A stretch of 64,000 bases of DNA, taken from contig NZ_FNWC01000007.1 of assembly GCF_900104635.1 (NCBI RefSeq), forward strand, positions 1 to 64,000. The letters run 5' to 3'. This document shows, one piece after another, positions 1-10,315 of the stretch (positions within the stretch are counted from its first letter, which is position 1; every line of letters starts with the position of its first letter). Origin of the DNA: Coprococcus phoceensis. GTDB taxonomy: Bacteria > Bacillota > Clostridia > Lachnospirales > Lachnospiraceae. The translations under genes were made by a program, and so were the position numbers. Below the pieces are notes generated by a model that saw only the letters and a list, made by a program, of their open reading frames with translations, had not been told where the DNA came from and did no database searches.

Positions 1-108
1 TAATAATTAACTCATTCGAACACAACGAATTAAAAAAATGACCTATTACCAACGCACATCACGCTAGGTGTGTGTAGCAGACATCCATTCCCGTGGATGG
101 AAGCAGTT

Positions 109-3005
<2,897 letters not shown>

Positions 3006-3093
3006 AAGGTGATAGGAACAAGAAGGATGAAGAGAGACTTATCAAAGTGGATTGTATGTGATTTTGAAGGCACATGAAAGTACCTGAAAATAA

Positions 3094-3166
3094 TCCTCCT
3101 TAGCTCAGTCGGTAGAGCACTCGGCTGTTAACCGAGTTGTCGTTGGTTCGAGTCCAACAGGGGGAG
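3094..3166 (+). tRNA. tRNA-Asn (GTT)
   Basis: 73-nt cloverleaf. Acceptor TCCTCCT pairs with AGGGGGA, discriminator G; anticodon loop CTGTTAA gives GTT; T-loop GTTCGAG is present. The 3' CCA is not encoded. First of an eight-tRNA cluster that starts about 90 bases after the 23S rRNA. Confidence 0.96.
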
Positions 3167-3171
3167 TTTTT

Positions 3172-3243
3172 GGCTCCTTGGTCAAGCGGTTAAGACATCG
3201 CCCTTTCACGGCGGTAACACGGGTTCGATTCCCGTAGGAGTCA
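3172..3243 (+). tRNA. tRNA-Glu (TTC)
   Basis: 72-nt cloverleaf. Acceptor GGCTCCT pairs with AGGAGTC, discriminator A. The anticodon loop CTTTCAC gives TTC; T-loop GTTCGAT. CCA is not encoded. It starts only 5 bases after tRNA-Asn, so both are probably cut from one precursor. Confidence 0.96.
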
Positions 3244-3256
3244 CTTATTACCACAT

Positions 3257-3329
3257 GCCGATGTGGCTCAATTGGCAGAGCAGCTGATTTGTAATCAGCA
3301 GGTTATCGGTTCGAGTCCGATCATCGGCT
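3257..3329 (+). tRNA. tRNA-Thr (TGT)
   Basis: 73-nt cloverleaf with acceptor GCCGATG / CATCGGC and discriminator T. The anticodon loop TTTGTAA gives TGT; T-loop GTTCGAG. No encoded CCA. Confidence 0.95.
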
Positions 3330-3379
3330 TTTGCTTATGCAAAATAAGCGGTCTTTAGGTTATAAGACAAAAAAGATTT

Positions 3380-3453
3380 GGACCTTTAGCTCAGTTGGTT
3401 AGAGCAATCGGCTCATAACCGATCGGTCCTGGGTTCGAGTCCCTGAAGGTCCA
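3380..3453 (+). tRNA. tRNA-Met (CAT)
   Basis: 74-nt cloverleaf with acceptor GGACCTT / AAGGTCC and discriminator A; anticodon CAT. The fully paired first acceptor base pair (G-C) and lack of the three initiator G-C pairs in the anticodon stem point to an elongator. A CAT anticodon could also be a lysidine-modified Ile tRNA, which sequence alone does not settle. Confidence 0.92.
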
Positions 3454-3472
3454 CTTTAAAAAAATATATTTT

Positions 3473-3546
3473 GGCCCGGTGGCTCAGTTGGTTAGAGCGC
3501 CGCCCTGTCACGGCGGAGGTCGAGGGTTCGAGTCCCTTCCGGGTCG
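3473..3546 (+). tRNA. tRNA-Asp (GTC)
   Basis: 74-nt cloverleaf with acceptor GGCCCGG / CCGGGTC and discriminator G. The anticodon loop CTGTCAC gives GTC; T-loop GTTCGAG. No encoded CCA. Confidence 0.96.
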
Positions 3547-3583
3547 CTTGTATCGAAGCGATACATACAATTTAATATCCCAT

Positions 3584-3656
3584 GGGATCATAGCTCAGCT
3601 GGGAGAGCACCTGCCTTACAAGCAGGGGGTCACAGGTTCGAGCCCTGTTGGTCCCA
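3584..3656 (+). tRNA. tRNA-Val (TAC)
   Basis: 73-nt cloverleaf with acceptor GGGATCA / TGGTCCC (one G-T pair) and discriminator A. The anticodon loop CTTACAA gives TAC; T-loop GTTCGAG. A valine T-box is present much further on, ahead of valS. Confidence 0.96.
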
Positions 3657-3681
3657 TTGCCTAATTTCCATTAGGTAGAAT

Positions 3682-3768
3682 GCCGCAGTGGCGGAACAGG
3701 CAGACGCACAGGACTTAAAATCCTGCGGGACTTATACTCCCGTACCGGTTCGATTCCGGTTTGCGGCA
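3682..3768 (+). tRNA. tRNA-Leu (TAA)
   Basis: 87-nt class II tRNA with a long variable arm (CGGGACTTATACTCCCG). Acceptor GCCGCAG / TTGCGGC, discriminator A, anticodon TAA. Confidence 0.96.
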
Positions 3769-3772
3769 TTGT

Positions 3773-3846
3773 GTGGGTGTAGCTCAGCTGGATAGAGCGT
3801 TTGGCTACGGACCAAAAGGTCGGGAGTTCGAATCTTCTCACCCACG
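3773..3846 (+). tRNA. tRNA-Arg (ACG)
   Basis: 74-nt cloverleaf with acceptor GTGGGTG / CACCCAC and discriminator G. The anticodon loop CTACGGA gives ACG, normally deaminated to ICG. Last gene of the cluster. Confidence 0.95.
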
Positions 3847-3868
3847 CTTCGGCGTTAAGCCTTGAGAA

Positions 3869-3907
3869 AGTGCAAATCCTTTAATTTAGAGGGTTTGCAC
3901 TATTTTT
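3869..3907 (+). terminator. Terminator of the rRNA/tRNA operon
   Basis: An 11-bp stem (AGTGCAAATCC with GGGTTTGCACT, one G-T pair) closes an 11-nt loop and is followed by ATTTTTG. It sits 22 bases past the last tRNA. Confidence 0.85.
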
Positions 3908-3989
3908 GTATTTGGAAAAATTTCTGAAATATAGCAGACAATACATAATAAGAAGAATTTAAGAATATCGCAAAACTATATTTTCATTT

Positions 3990-4011
3990 GTATGTTATAG
4001 TAGTAACATAC
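3990..4011 (+). promoter_or_regulatory. Perfect inverted repeat before the glycosyltransferase gene
   Basis: GTATGTTA-N6-TAACATAC is a perfect 8-bp inverted repeat ending 4 bases before the GAGGAGG ribosome site of the next gene. Its left arm and spacer contain TATAGT, a possible -10 element. It could be a repressor operator over the promoter or a leader hairpin beside the Shine-Dalgarno. Neither can be chosen from sequence alone. Confidence 0.45.
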
Positions 4012-4025
4012 GAGGAGGACGAAAG

Positions 4026-4727
4026 ATGAAAGTAATAGGAAAAATTATAAAAGGACTGCTTGTTGTAGCTTTTCTAATGATTGTATGTGTAAGTGGCATT
4101 TTTATTTACAAAGGCTACAACATGTACAAAAATGCGGTAGAGGAAATGAGTATCGAGGATAAGGTGAATGAAATAAGAGCGAAAGAGAATTATACAAAAA
4201 TAGAAGAATTACCCGAGATATATCTTGAGGCTATTATTTCAGTGGAGGATCATCGATTTTATGAGCATTGGGGAGTGGATGTATTAGCTACTTTGAGAGC
4301 CGCGTATAATGATATTAGAGCAATGTCATTTGTGGAGGGTGGAAGTACGATTACACAGCAGCTTGCTAAAAATCTTTATTTTACCCAGGAAAAGAAAGTA
4401 GAAAGAAAAGTTGCGGAAGTTTTCATGGCAGTTGAATTGGAAAAAGAATATAGTAAAAAGGACATACTGGAATTATATGTGAATTCTATTTATTTTGGGA
4501 ATAATTATTATTGTGTAAAAGATGCAAGTATGGGATATTTTGGGAAAGAGCCGGGAAAGATGACAGAATATGAGAGCACCTTGCTTGCCGGAATCCCGAA
4601 TGCGCCGTCAGTGTATGCGCTGACGGCTAATCCGGATCTCGCAGCACAAAGGCAGAGACAAGTATTAGAAAAGATGATAAAATATAAATATCTGACATCA
4701 GAAGAAGCAGAAAAAATATTAGAGTAG
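4026..4727 (+). CDS. mtgA: Monofunctional peptidoglycan glycosyltransferase (GT51)
   Basis: Polymerises lipid II into glycan strands at the outer face of the membrane, without a transpeptidase domain. The 233-residue product has one N-terminal membrane segment (about residues 8-28) and the GT51 motifs in order: EDHRFYEHWG with the catalytic Glu near residue 74, GGSTITQQLAKN, a RKVAEVFMAVELE segment, then ELYVNSIYFG and LLAGIPNAPS. Length fits single-domain MtgA/SgtB-type enzymes rather than class A PBPs. Start ATG follows GAGGAGG at a good distance. A palindrome lies just upstream. The next gene begins 17 bases after the stop. Family assignment is firm; the symbol is by analogy. Confidence 0.88.
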   Translation: MKVIGKIIKGLLVVAFLMIVCVSGIFIYKGYNMYKNAVEEMSIEDKVNEIRAKENYTKIEELPEIYLEAIISVEDHRFYEHWGVDVLATLRAAYNDIRAMSFVEGGSTITQQLAKNLYFTQEKKVERKVAEVFMAVELEKEYSKKDILELYVNSIYFGNNYYCVKDASMGYFGKEPGKMTEYESTLLAGIPNAPSVYALTANPDLAAQRQRQVLEKMIKYKYLTSEEAEKILE

Positions 4728-4744
4728 ACTTGGAGGATGGATTT

Positions 4745-5314
4745 ATGAATCAGCAATTTTATGATGCGATGGAGGAAAGCCCTGTTATTGCGGCAGTGAA
4801 AGATTTTGAAGGATTAGAAAAATGCTGTAGGATTGAGGAGATCAGAGTTGTTTTTATTCTCTTTGGAGATGTATGCAATATTGATGAGATTGTGAGAAAA
4901 GTGAGGGAAAAAGGGAAAATAGCGATGGTTCATATTGATTTGATCAGTGGACTTGGCTCGAAAGAGATTGCAGTGGATTTTATAAAAAAGCATACAGAGG
5001 CAAATGGAATTATTTCTACAAAGCCATTGTTGGTTAAGAGGGCAAAGGAATTGGGGTTATATACCATATTACGCTTTTTTATCATTGATTCTATGGCATT
5101 TGAAAATATAAGCAAACAATGCCATCTGGTAAAAGCTGATTTTATAGAGATTTTGCCGGGGGTCATGCCTAAAATCATAAAGAAAATATGTAAGATGGGG
5201 AATATTCCGGTTATCGCCGGCGGTTTGGTGATGGACAAGGAAGATGTTATGGCGGCATTATCTGCAGGAGCAATATCTGTTTCTACTACAAACCAAGATG
5301 TTTGGTTGATGTAA
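4745..5314 (+). CDS. glpP: GlpP-type glycerol-3-phosphate-responsive antiterminator
   Basis: GlpP-family proteins are TIM-barrel-like RNA-binding regulators that respond to glycerol-3-phosphate and relieve termination ahead of glp genes. The 189-residue product shows the family pattern: SPVIAAVKD near the N-terminus, IDLISGLGSKEIAVDFIKK in the middle, EILPGVMPKII, then PVIAGGLVMDKEDV and a C-terminal AGAISVSTTN. The ATG at 4745 is preferred because TGGAGGA lies 7 bases upstream; a TTG at 4730 would lack a site. No glpF/glpK/glpD is in the window, so the regulated targets lie elsewhere or differ. It is close behind the glycosyltransferase gene and probably co-transcribed. Confidence 0.82.
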   Translation: MNQQFYDAMEESPVIAAVKDFEGLEKCCRIEEIRVVFILFGDVCNIDEIVRKVREKGKIAMVHIDLISGLGSKEIAVDFIKKHTEANGIISTKPLLVKRAKELGLYTILRFFIIDSMAFENISKQCHLVKADFIEILPGVMPKIIKKICKMGNIPVIAGGLVMDKEDVMAALSAGAISVSTTNQDVWLM

Positions 5315-5348
5315 TTGTTTAAAATACACAAAAATGTAATTATATTTC

Positions 5349-5377
5349 TTTACAAATAGTTCAAAACATCCTAAAAT
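5349..5377 (+). promoter_or_regulatory. Candidate sigma-A promoter for the first phosphofructokinase
   Basis: TTTACA (5349-5354) and TAAAAT (5372-5377) with a 17-bp spacer, about 40 bases before the gene start. Confidence 0.5.
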
Positions 5378-5416
5378 AAAGATAACATGGTAATCTCAAT
5401 ATGGAGGTAAAGGAAT

Positions 5417-6649
5417 ATGAAGGGAAATGTAATTGTAGGACAATCGGGTGGACCTACCGCAGCAATCAATTCAAGTTTAGCGGGAGTGTATCGAACTGCA
5501 AAAGATCGTGGTGCAAAAAAAGTATATGGAATGCTTCATGGGATTCAGGGACTTTTAAAGGAGCGGTACATTGATTTATCAGAGCATATCACAAATGAGC
5601 TGGATGTGGAGCTGCTCAAACGGACGCCGGCTGCATATCTGGGGTCGTGTCGTTATAAGCTTCCAGAAATTCATGAAAACAGAGATGTTTATGAGAAAAT
5701 TTTTGAAATACTCAACAAATTGGAAATTGAAGCGTTTATCTATATTGGAGGAAATGATTCAATGGACACTATTAAAAAATTGTCGGATTACGCAATTGTA
5801 ACTGGGCAGCCAACGAGATTTGTCGGATGTCCAAAGACAATTGATAATGATCTTGCTTTGACGGATCATACACCTGGATATGGGAGTGCGGCAAAATATA
5901 TTGGAACTTCAGTAAAAGAAATCATAAGAGACGGATTTTGCTTAGAATATGAAAAAGGTGTTGTTACCATAGTTGAGATTATGGGAAGAAATGCGGGATG
6001 GCTTACAGGGGCAGCGGCACTTGCAAAGGGAGAGGATTGTCCGGGACCTGATTTAATCTATCTTCCAGAGTTAGCATTTGATCTTGAAAAATTTAGTACA
6101 AAAATAAAAAAACTGATGGAAAAGAAGATGTCTGTTGTAGTAGCGGTTTCTGAGGGAATCAAGCTTGAGGATGGGCGTTATGTATGTGAGCTTGGAACAG
6201 GTGTTGATTTTGTAGATGCATTTGGGCATAAACAACTGACAGGAACAGCAAGCTATTTGGCAAACTTTGTTGCGGGCGAGGTAGGTTGTAAGACACGTGC
6301 GATTGAGTTGAGTACATTGCAAAGAGCAGCATCTCACCTTGCATCCCGTGTGGATATTTTGGAAGCATATCAGGTAGGTGGAGCAGCTGTAAAAGCAGCC
6401 GATGAAGGCGATTCAGGGAAAATGGTTGTCATTGAGCGATTTTCAGATGATCCATATCAAAGTGGAACGGAAGTAAAAGATGTACATAAAATAGCGAATG
6501 GAGAGAAATTAGTTCCAAGAAATTGGGTAAATCAAGAGGGAACATATGTTACAGAAGAGTTTATTACTTATGTAAAACCGTTGATTCAAGGGGATGTATC
6601 TCCTGTTATGGTAGATGGTATTCCAAGGCATTTGTATAGACCATTTTAA
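5417..6649 (+). CDS. pfp: 6-phosphofructokinase, probably pyrophosphate-dependent
   Basis: Phosphorylates fructose-6-phosphate. The 410-residue protein has the PFK signatures GQSGGPTAAIN (N-terminal nucleotide/PPi loop), GGNDSMDT, PKTIDNDL and MGRNAGWLTGAAAL. In the E. coli enzyme the matching positions are Gly104 and Gly124; here they are Asp (GGND) and Lys (PKTIDND), the established pair marking PPi rather than ATP use. The preceding residue, usually Asp, is Asn. This is typical of a clostridial long PFK group, but biochemical donor use is inferred. Start ATG follows GGAGGT. A paralogue lies on the opposite strand at 10316-11536. Confidence 0.9.
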   Translation: MKGNVIVGQSGGPTAAINSSLAGVYRTAKDRGAKKVYGMLHGIQGLLKERYIDLSEHITNELDVELLKRTPAAYLGSCRYKLPEIHENRDVYEKIFEILNKLEIEAFIYIGGNDSMDTIKKLSDYAIVTGQPTRFVGCPKTIDNDLALTDHTPGYGSAAKYIGTSVKEIIRDGFCLEYEKGVVTIVEIMGRNAGWLTGAAALAKGEDCPGPDLIYLPELAFDLEKFSTKIKKLMEKKMSVVVAVSEGIKLEDGRYVCELGTGVDFVDAFGHKQLTGTASYLANFVAGEVGCKTRAIELSTLQRAASHLASRVDILEAYQVGGAAVKAADEGDSGKMVVIERFSDDPYQSGTEVKDVHKIANGEKLVPRNWVNQEGTYVTEEFITYVKPLIQGDVSPVMVDGIPRHLYRPF

Positions 6650-6658
6650 GTAAGAAGG

Positions 6659-6699
6659 GCAGAACAGAAGGTGGGGTATTTCTGTTCTGCTTTTATTTT
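6659..6699 (+). terminator. Rho-independent terminator after the phosphofructokinase gene
   Basis: Stem GCAGAACAGAA with TTTCTGTTCTGC around a short loop, followed by TTTTATTTT. It begins 10 bases after the stop codon. Confidence 0.85.
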
Positions 6700-6833
6700 C
6701 AAAAAATGCTTGCTTTTTGACAGAAAGTGGGCTAGTATAGATGCATATTCTAAAAGTTCTATAGATTTCAAAGGAGTTTAGTCGAGGCTCCGAGTTCCAT
6801 GAATAAAAATTGAATAGAAGAGGAGGAGTGCAT

Positions 6834-8237
6834 TTGGAAAGAGAATACGAGGTGATCCGTTTGATTCAGCAGAATGCTTCTTGCCATATTATTACGGACT
6901 GTGTTTTAGGAACAATGTTACCTGAATATCTGGAGGAGCATGGAATGATAGCAAAAGAGCAGCTATTCTCCTACTTATGTCAGATGATCAAACAGCTTGG
7001 ATATTTACAAGATGTCAGAGATGCAAAGCCGTATCGCTATATCACTCCGTTTTGCATGATTATTAAGAAAAATGGGGAGTTGATGTTGTTGGATCTCAAT
7101 GCAAAAGGAAATCAGCATATCGTGAATCAAATGGGAAGAGGAGAAATTCGGGATGGATTTTTAAAAAAGGGAAATTCCTATGAGGCAATGTATTCAATTG
7201 GAAAAACGATGCAGTTTATTTTGGCAAAAGCAATCATAGAGCCAAAGCTTACAAAGTATGAAGAGAGTAAGTTGAAAAAAATCATTTCAAAATGTCTGTC
7301 AGACAACGTAAAACAACAATATCAAAAAATTTCTGAAATTCTTTTTGATTTTCCACAATTAAAATATAAAAAAACAAATAAAAACAAAAAAATAAAATGG
7401 ATTATAGTTGGAACAATTGTGCTTTTGGGTGGCGGTGTGAGTATGTTTCTAAGTGATGAAATGGAGGAAAAGAGACCAGAAGCGATTATTGACCAGAAAA
7501 AGGTAGATTTCTTGGAGATTGGCAGAACTTATTTTTTAGAGATGGAGGACTATAGGAAGAGTATGCAAATGTTTGAATGTGCAGAAGGTGAGATAGAGTC
7601 TGCGGAAAACTATAAGGAACTGTCGGCATATATGCTTGGAGAGAGTCGAAAAAGTGAGGAGGAGATGGAGTCGATATTATCAGAGATAGAAGAAAGTCAG
7701 AAAGGCGAGTTGGTGGAAAATAGAATGCTTTTTCGTGTGTGGGCAAAGATAGAAGGTACGGTCTCACTGGAAGCAAGAATCAGATTGGGGGAAAAGATAT
7801 TATCGACACATGAAAAATGGAAAGAAAATGATGTGGATCAGAGGATAGAAAATGAAGTTCGAACCGTATTGGCGGAAGCATATGAAAAAACAGGAAAGGA
7901 AGAGTTGGCGTTAGAACAGTATAGGAAGGTAAGTCAATGGAATCAAACAGAAGAACTCTACCGTTCTATGGTAAGAATTGCACAAAATATTGATGAACAA
8001 GAGGCGTTGCGGCTGTGTGAAGAGGGGATAGCGGCAAATCCCAAATCAAAAGAGCTTCGTATTCAATTGATACAGATACAGTGTAAGGATAACGTGACAA
8101 CAAAAGAGATGTGTGAGGAAAGTATAAGAAAAATATTGGAGGAATGTCCGGAATTAGCTGAGGAGGAAACGTTTCGAAAACTGCAGGAAGAATGTGGAAT
8201 AACGATTGAAGGAGAGGTTATATGGGTAGAAAAATAG
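6834..8237 (+). CDS. Degenerate kinase-domain / TM / helical-repeat membrane protein
   Basis: I do not recognise a characterised gene. From TTG 6834 (GAGGAGG ends about 7 bases upstream) the product is 467 residues. Residues 1-175 look like the C-lobe of a Ser/Thr kinase without its activity: ITDCVLGTMLPEYLEEHG resembles the hinge and alpha-D. LMLLDLNAKG stands where DFG would be, and no HRD catalytic Asp is seen. YEAMYSIGKTMQFIL resembles the DxYSLGxxLxxLL helix, and KCLSDNV...ISEIL resembles subdomain XI. A basic stretch and one membrane segment (about 187-206) follow. Then come some 260 charged helical residues with TPR-like spacing, expected outside the cell. This pseudokinase-TM-helix order resembles EssB/YukC of type VIIb secretion, but no essC or WXG100 gene is in the window. 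It overlaps the next gene by 16 bases. Confidence 0.65.
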   Translation: MEREYEVIRLIQQNASCHIITDCVLGTMLPEYLEEHGMIAKEQLFSYLCQMIKQLGYLQDVRDAKPYRYITPFCMIIKKNGELMLLDLNAKGNQHIVNQMGRGEIRDGFLKKGNSYEAMYSIGKTMQFILAKAIIEPKLTKYEESKLKKIISKCLSDNVKQQYQKISEILFDFPQLKYKKTNKNKKIKWIIVGTIVLLGGGVSMFLSDEMEEKRPEAIIDQKKVDFLEIGRTYFLEMEDYRKSMQMFECAEGEIESAENYKELSAYMLGESRKSEEEMESILSEIEESQKGELVENRMLFRVWAKIEGTVSLEARIRLGEKILSTHEKWKENDVDQRIENEVRTVLAEAYEKTGKEELALEQYRKVSQWNQTEELYRSMVRIAQNIDEQEALRLCEEGIAANPKSKELRIQLIQIQCKDNVTTKEMCEESIRKILEECPELAEEETFRKLQEECGITIEGEVIWVEK

Positions 8238-10126
8238 GGAAAATTTTAATTGTTTTAGGTATGATATTTTTATTAAATGTGCTTGGTTCGCGGGCTGAAG
8301 AAAAGGTGCAGATATATCAGATTTATTGTGAAGAGCCAAATGGGGAAAAAGGATATTACACAAAATCAGTCAAAGTAGAAATTGAACATTTAGATCAGGA
8401 ATGCATTACAAAGTTTCAGTTGAGTTTCCCGGATGGGAAAGAGTTGACTGGGGAATTGGAGAAAGCGAAAGAAAAAATCGTGCTGGAGGAGAATTTATTT
8501 GAGAAAGGAAACTATCATCTGATTGTATGGATGGAAAACAAGGAGGGAAAAATGGTGGAGGGCACCGAGCAGAAGCGGGAAATCAAGATAGATAAGGAGG
8601 CACCGGAAGACCCGATTTCCTTTCAGTATTCGAAACATAATGGTGAAGAACAGATTATTTCAAATGAGGAGATAACAGTGGAAATGACTGCTTCGGATGA
8701 TACTTCAGGGATTCAGGGAATTTATTATCAAATAAATGAGGAAGAGTATCAGTTTTTAGAAGGAAATTGCGTAAGTGCTGTGATTCCGGTTGGATTTGAA
8801 GGGAATCTTTCAGCATATGCGATAGACGGAGCTGGAAACAAGGGAGAAGTAACCAAGTCCTCAAAAATTATTTGTGAAGATGAAATACCGGAAATTTTAA
8901 TCAGAGCGTCAGAAGGGTTAGGAAAATGGTATAGCAAACCATGTCTGATTCAGATTGACATAAGTGAACATGGAGTTGCATCAGGCATCAAACAGGTAAT
9001 TTGTTCGGTAAATAATAAGGTTGTGCAAAATAGAGAGTATGAGCGTGGAGAAAAAGAGACAGAGAATGTAACAATCTCTGTTGATAAATTGTCTGAAATT
9101 GTGGTAGAGGTAAGCGATTGGGCGGGGAATTACACAAAGAAACGGGAAAAGATTTTATTTGATAATGAGAATCCGCAGCTGATTTTAGAGGGAGCAGAAG
9201 ATTATTGTATAGCAGCCAATGATAAAACCCTTACATGTAAAGCGATTGATAATCAAAGAATAGTATCTGTGGGTGGTACGATTATCTGGAATGATGCCAA
9301 TGGGAATAGGATAGAAAAAAGAATAGAAAGTTGGGAAAAGGACGGAGCACAATATTTTGCGAAAGAGAATCTGACGGAGAGTGGAAAGTATAAAGTTTAT
9401 TTGGAAGCTGTTGATCAGGCGGGGAACAGAAGTGAAAAAGAGATGCAGATTATTATGGATAAAGAGAATCCGCTGATACATAAAATAGAAGAATTAGAGG
9501 GAAAATATGTGCCATTTTTTGAATGGAAATATGACATTTCTGAAATTGTGGAGGATTTTACCACATATACTTATCGTATTAACATGGATGGAAGAATTTG
9601 TGAGCAAAACAAGAAATATACACAGGAAGGAAAGCATTCACTGGAATTGATTGCGGAAGATTTGGCGGGAAATACATCGAGTATGGAAGTAGGATTTTTC
9701 ATAGATCATACACCTCCGGAAATTCAAATCGATTGCTCAAAAGAGGAGAAGAAACTGGATATTGTCCTGGGAGAGGAACATGATTTTTTAGATGCGGTCT
9801 TTATTAATGAAAAGAAACAACAAATAGGAGAGAATGAGAGAAAGTTTTCGCATATATTTGAGAAAAGTGGAAGTTATGAAGTCTTGGTATTTGCCAGAGA
9901 TCTGGCAGGAAATCAGTCAGAGAAAAAAGTCGCATTTGAGATAGAAGGAGAAAAGTCATTTTTTCAAAATTTGATACAACCTAAAAAGGAAATATTAAAG
10001 GAGAGAAAAACAGAGAAGAGACAAAACAGTTATGAGGCACTGATGTGGATTCTTGTTATAACAGGAATTGCGGTGATTGGAATCAGATATAAAAAAACCT
10101 CCCAAAACAGGGAGGATGCCGGGTAA
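8222..10126 (+). CDS. Secreted Ig-like repeat protein with C-terminal membrane anchor
   Basis: A 634-residue surface protein of unknown role. An N-terminal signal segment spans about residues 5-25. The body is a tandem array of beta-rich modules of roughly 80-100 residues. Most end in a D-x-A-G-N or similar motif (about residues 200, 297, 397, 479, 558), often followed by a strand and D-x-x-x-P start of the next module. This is the pattern of bacterial Ig-like/Big repeats. A short basic linker and one hydrophobic segment (about 606-622) end the protein; no LPxTG motif is seen, so anchoring is by the membrane. It starts inside the preceding pseudokinase-like gene, so the two are translationally linked and probably act together at the envelope. 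Confidence 0.7.
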   Translation: MGRKIGKILIVLGMIFLLNVLGSRAEEKVQIYQIYCEEPNGEKGYYTKSVKVEIEHLDQECITKFQLSFPDGKELTGELEKAKEKIVLEENLFEKGNYHLIVWMENKEGKMVEGTEQKREIKIDKEAPEDPISFQYSKHNGEEQIISNEEITVEMTASDDTSGIQGIYYQINEEEYQFLEGNCVSAVIPVGFEGNLSAYAIDGAGNKGEVTKSSKIICEDEIPEILIRASEGLGKWYSKPCLIQIDISEHGVASGIKQVICSVNNKVVQNREYERGEKETENVTISVDKLSEIVVEVSDWAGNYTKKREKILFDNENPQLILEGAEDYCIAANDKTLTCKAIDNQRIVSVGGTIIWNDANGNRIEKRIESWEKDGAQYFAKENLTESGKYKVYLEAVDQAGNRSEKEMQIIMDKENPLIHKIEELEGKYVPFFEWKYDISEIVEDFTTYTYRINMDGRICEQNKKYTQEGKHSLELIAEDLAGNTSSMEVGFFIDHTPPEIQIDCSKEEKKLDIVLGEEHDFLDAVFINEKKQQIGENERKFSHIFEKSGSYEVLVFARDLAGNQSEKKVAFEIEGEKSFFQNLIQPKKEILKERKTEKRQNSYEALMWILVITGIAVIGIRYKKTSQNREDAG

Positions 10127-10147
10127 CTGCTTTCGCAATTCCCGGCA
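10098..10147 (+). other. Two adjacent hairpins at the end of the Ig-like gene
   Basis: CCTCCC-AAAACA-GGGAGG lies in the last codons. It is followed at once by TGCCGGG ... CCCGGCA with an imperfect inner stem, spanning the stop. There is no clear T-tract, so a terminator role is uncertain. The remaining intergenic bases to 10315 show nothing else I can name. Confidence 0.4.
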
Positions 10148-10315
10148 CGTATTATGAAAAAGTTTATTCAAATAGTATGTTAATACTTTAGATAATTGTT
10201 AAGTTCTTTTCTTTTGATACTGTTAGTATATTCTAGAAAAGTGAAGAAATAATGTTAAATAAGTAAAGTAATTTTGAAAGATAAATGAACAAATTATGAA
10301 CGAAACATCTTTCTA

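Noticed and set aside
3479..3664. A 61-residue frame across two tRNAs
   Set aside because: It spans tRNA-Asp and tRNA-Val; the shared tRNA text makes such frames by chance.
6723..6749. A promoter before the pseudokinase-like gene
   Set aside because: TTGACA at 6717 has TATAGA after only 13 bp and CATATT after 21 bp; neither spacing is convincing.
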